A stretch of DNA of 34,611 bases, from NCBI GenBank assembly GCA_944391115.1, contig CALXSJ010000030.1, positions 1-34,611 of the forward strand. Reading direction: 5' to 3'. Under the pieces are notes generated by a model that was not told where the DNA came from, made no database searches, and saw only the letters and a program-made list of their open reading frames with translations. Shown here piece after piece: positions 32,500 through 34,611 of the stretch (the first letter of the stretch is position 1; each line of letters opens with the position of its first letter). The stretch is from an uncultured Victivallales bacterium. Its GTDB lineage: Bacteria > Verrucomicrobiota > Lentisphaeria > Victivallales > UBA1829. A program made the position numbers and the translations under genes.

Positions 32500-32527
32500 A
32501 AGTTGTCCACCCAAGGGGAGAGGCGCA

Positions 32528-32787
32528 GACCGTCGTTACAAAAAGGCGGGCGTGCTCTTCTTCGGTCTGGAATCCGCCGAACACCGCCAGATGGATCTTT
32601 TTGCGGATCACGGAAACGCGGAAAAACAGGATCGCTTATCGGTGGCGATGGATGAAATCAACCGGCGTTTCGGCCGGGGAAGTCTGTTCCATCTTGCGAA
32701 GGGATCAAGAGGCCCTGGACGATGAAGCGCGAGATGCTGACCCCGTCTTATACCACCGACTGGAATCAGCTCCCGGAAGTGAAATAA
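32528..32787 (+). pseudogene. umuC: 3' remnant of umuC (DNA polymerase V catalytic subunit)
   Basis: Directly after the IS end the frame reads RRYKKAGVLFFGLESAEHRQ and then DRLSVAMDEINRRFGRGSLF, which matches the UmuC little-finger/C-terminal region. After AKG near 32700 the frame shifts by one base to continue IKRPWTMKREMLTPSYTTDW and NQLPEVK, the normal UmuC ending, with stop at 32785-32787. The polymerase domain is missing and does not appear upstream of the IS. The gene is therefore truncated at the IS boundary and frameshifted, and cannot make an SOS polymerase. The family match rests on the YKKAGV, DEINRRFGRG and MKREMLTPSYTT motifs. Confidence 0.8.
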
Positions 32788-32793
32788 GCAGAT

Positions 32794-32812
32794 TGCCCCG
32801 GCTGCGGGGGCA
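32794..32812 (+). terminator. Hairpin after the umuC remnant
   Basis: TGCCCC (32794-32799) pairs with GGGGCA (32807-32812), 6 bp after the umuC stop. No U-run follows, so it is only a possible relic of the umuC terminator. Confidence 0.3.
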
Positions 32813-32905
32813 TACTGAACTGAGTAACTTTCCGAAAACGACCTCAACCTCCTTGGGGAATGTGCACAAATTATCGGATATTATCAGCGGATAGTAGCGA
32901 TGTAG

Positions 32906-34031
32906 TTATATATTACAAAAATCAAGAAAAGGGATATTACTTTCGGGGATTTGGTTTAATTCATCTCGGTATTGGGCACGTATAGTTTGATTTAAGGAAT
33001 AATCATTTATTAAAAATCTTAAGCATCGACACAAAAGCGTAGTATGTCTTGGATCTTTAGAATGTTGTTCTTTTAGTGTTTTATACGCTATCTTATATTT
33101 TCCCTCAGCATAAAGTATCATACTATTTAATAATATTTTGTCTTCATTTTTTGATTTAAATTTGTTATTTATTTTTGTCATAAAATCATATGCCATTTTC
33201 AAGTTATTCCCTTCAATACAAATGACTACAGCCATAAAATATGCAGAAAAACTATTGGATCTTATTTGAATGGCTTTATCTATAGTTTCTATTGCTTTAG
33301 CTGTTTGACCTTTTTTCGTCTCACATTCAGCTTTCCGAATTAAGTAGTAAAAATTAGTTTCCCCTTCAGCTATTTTCCGCTCTTTCAAAAGATCTTCTGC
33401 ATGGGAAATTTCTCCAAGTCTAAGATAAATTCGAATTGCATAGTCAAGAATCAGGGGTGTTTTATATCTATCCATTTCAATTGCATTTTCAATCGCAGGA
33501 ACCGCATTGTCCATATCATTTTGGTAAAAATAACAGATCGCCAACTCTCTATAAATTGAACTTTCTGTACGGCCAAGCTTTTTTGAAAGCTCATAATATG
33601 CTATCGCTTTTTTATAGTCATGTTGTTTCCTAGCACAGAACCCCTGTAGATAAAACAACTCTTTTCTTGGTAAAAGATCAGGGGGATTGTCTAATATTCC
33701 CTGAGCTTTTTCATACTTTTCATCGTGGATTAAGGCTTTTATGTACAATATCAAAATAGTTAGGTTTTTAGTTATAAGCTGCATAGATCGATCACAGACG
33801 TTTATAATATAATCATATTCTTCCGCAGTATATTTCTGCCGGATGACGGCTACCAAATCCTGAAGAAACAGTATCGTTCTATTTTTTAAATAATCGTTAT
33901 CTGTGGCAAAGGCAATCTTAGCAAGTAACCGAAAAGCATTTAAATCATTATTTTTTTCTTGTATGTATACTAAAATCTTTTGGGCATAATCATTCAAATC
34001 AGCAATATTGACATCGCCATAAAGTTTTTTT
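32906..34031 (-). pseudogene. TPR-repeat protein gene, 5'-truncated by an IS
   Basis: The product is almost entirely alpha-helical tetratricopeptide-type repeats (for example ELFYLQGFCARKQHDYKKAI, YRELAICYFYQNDMDNAV, AKAIETIDKAIQIRSNSFSA), about 363 residues from the first possible start, a TTG at 33997. Coding-like sequence (KKLYGDVNIADLNDYAQKI) continues upstream of that TTG without a stop right up to the IS end at 34032, so the natural N-terminus has been lost. No good ribosome-binding site precedes the TTG. The gene is visibly AT-rich, unlike all other genes in the window, suggesting horizontal acquisition. TPR proteins mediate protein-protein contacts; the partner is unknown. A functional shortened protein cannot be excluded. 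Confidence 0.7.
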
Positions 34032-34611
34032 TGCGCCTCTCCCCTAGGTTGGACAACTTTTATTAAAAGATTGGTGTAAAGACCCTTGGTTTACTATATC
34101 CCACTGTTTGCCGATTGCAAGTTCCGAAATAGACTTCATCCGGCGTCCGATATTGGAGAGCCGAATGAATCCGCCTGGAGTTGTAAAAATTCACATAATG
34201 CTGCACACCGAAACGGAGTTGCGGCAAGCTGACGTACTCTTTTATTTTGATGTCCTCATATTTCAATGCCCACCAGAAACGCTCCATTTTTGCATTATCC
34301 AAACATCGTCCACGTCCGTCCATGCTGATCTGAATGCCATGGTTCCGGAGTTCCGTTACAAACTCCGAGCTGGTAAACTGGCTTCCTTGATCCGAATTAA
34401 AAATCTCCGGTTTCCCGTAGGAATCCATTGCCGTTTTTAACGTTTCAACACAATGAAAAGCGTCCATTGTATTCACTACGTTATAAGCCAGGACCTTGCG
34501 GCTGAACCAGTCGACAATTCCAATCACAAATGCCCGATGACCGGCAACCGCCGTGTAAGTAATGTCCGTACTCCATACCTGATTCGGACGCTCTATCTTG
34601 CATTTGCGCAG
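34032..34611 (-). mobile_element. IS3-family element, copy 2, cut by the window end
   Basis: Its terminus at 34032 reads TGCGCCTCTCCCC and then TGGACAACTT (34050-34059), matching the right end of copy 1. It is oriented opposite to copy 1. The coding part is intact as far as seen; the left end lies outside the window. Confidence 0.88.
34063..34611 (-). CDS. IS3-family transposase OrfB (rve integrase core), partial
   Basis: The 182 visible residues run from the window edge to the stop. The DDE triad is complete: Asp in WSTDITY (residue 16 of the visible part), Asp in NSDQGSQFTS, and Glu in CLDNAKMERFWW. HYVNFYNSRRIHSALQY and TPDEVY near the end are typical of IS3 OrfB. No frameshift is seen, so this copy may be active, and it is a plausible source for copy 1. 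An ATG at 34527 is internal; translation should begin upstream of the window, possibly by programmed frameshifting from orfA. Confidence 0.9.
   Translation of the reverse strand: MRKCKIERPNQVWSTDITYTAVAGHRAFVIGIVDWFSRKVLAYNVVNTMDAFHCVETLKTAMDSYGKPEIFNSDQGSQFTSSEFVTELRNHGIQISMDGRGRCLDNAKMERFWWALKYEDIKIKEYVSLPQLRFGVQHYVNFYNSRRIHSALQYRTPDEVYFGTCNRQTVGYSKPRVFTPIF

Larger units (their letters stand above)
31933..32527 (+). mobile_element. Internally deleted IS3-family element, copy 1
   Basis: The right part matches the IS copy at the window end (34032-34611, opposite strand). The ends both read inward TGCG...CCCC...TGGACAACTT: the left end from 31933 and the right end to 32527. The outer boundary is drawn there because both copies share about 18 bp beyond the TGGACAACTT core. 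Only about 595 bp remain, roughly half of a typical IS3 element. The 5' part of orfA is joined to the 3' part of orfB, and no target-site duplication is seen. Confidence 0.8.

Noticed and set aside
31933-34611. A composite transposon carrying umuC and TPR genes
   Set aside because: Both internal genes are truncated at the IS ends and copy 1 is defective, so a mobile unit with useful cargo is not supported.

Overview
The window looks like a chromosomal segment of a moderately GC-rich, carbohydrate-degrading bacterium, most likely a Lentisphaerota (Victivallis-type) gut organism. This is an inference. It rests on a DUF1559-type pseudopilin with the [18 protein letters not shown] signature inside a sugar operon, a secreted DUF4838 protein, several cytosolic glycoside hydrolases lacking signal peptides, and many xylose-isomerase-like TIM barrels. 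No rRNA gene is present to confirm the taxonomy.

Layout. 79-3692 (+): secreted beta-sandwich protein, CapA-like phosphoesterase and GH20-like hydrolase. 3754-7947: a glucuronate module, with an IclR regulator divergent from uxaC, a fructuronate-reductase-type SDR and uxuA. A decayed oxidoreductase start and a GH42 beta-galactosidase follow. 17575-10589 (-): a LacI-led operon with pseudopilin, two secreted beta-sandwich proteins, DUF4838 protein and GH29 alpha-L-fucosidase; the lacI promoter carries two operator-like palindromes. 19823-17771 (-): TatD nuclease, UbiA prenyltransferase, HNH endonuclease. 20134-22156 (+): thiD and a cell-wall amidase. 22157-22979 is gene-free but highly structured: a strong hairpin, a promoter followed by a rod-like RNA candidate (possibly 6S RNA), a run of small hairpins and copies of a dispersed repeat also found in the uxaC leader. 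22980-24716: a TIM-barrel sugar isomerase divergent from an AraC regulator. 30653-24776 (-): pyrH, TIM barrel, frr, GT-C glycosyltransferase, tyrA and radical SAM gene, the last four overlapping.

The last 4 kb are decayed: a probable enolase 5' fragment, an intact tRNA-Phe with terminator, about 0.8 kb without a recognisable gene, and two IS3-family copies in opposite orientation. The first IS copy is internally deleted and has lost catalytic residues. Each IS copy abuts a 5'-truncated gene: a frameshifted umuC tail and an AT-rich TPR gene.

How the genes work together. uxaC, the SDR and uxuA convert glucuronate through fructuronate and mannonate to KDG. GH42, GH29 and GH20-like enzymes, all apparently cytosolic, would trim galactose, fucose and hexosaminides from imported glycans such as mucin or glycosaminoglycan pieces. 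Secreted DUF4838 and beta-sandwich proteins could bind or process glycans outside the cytoplasm. No sugar transporter is present in the window.
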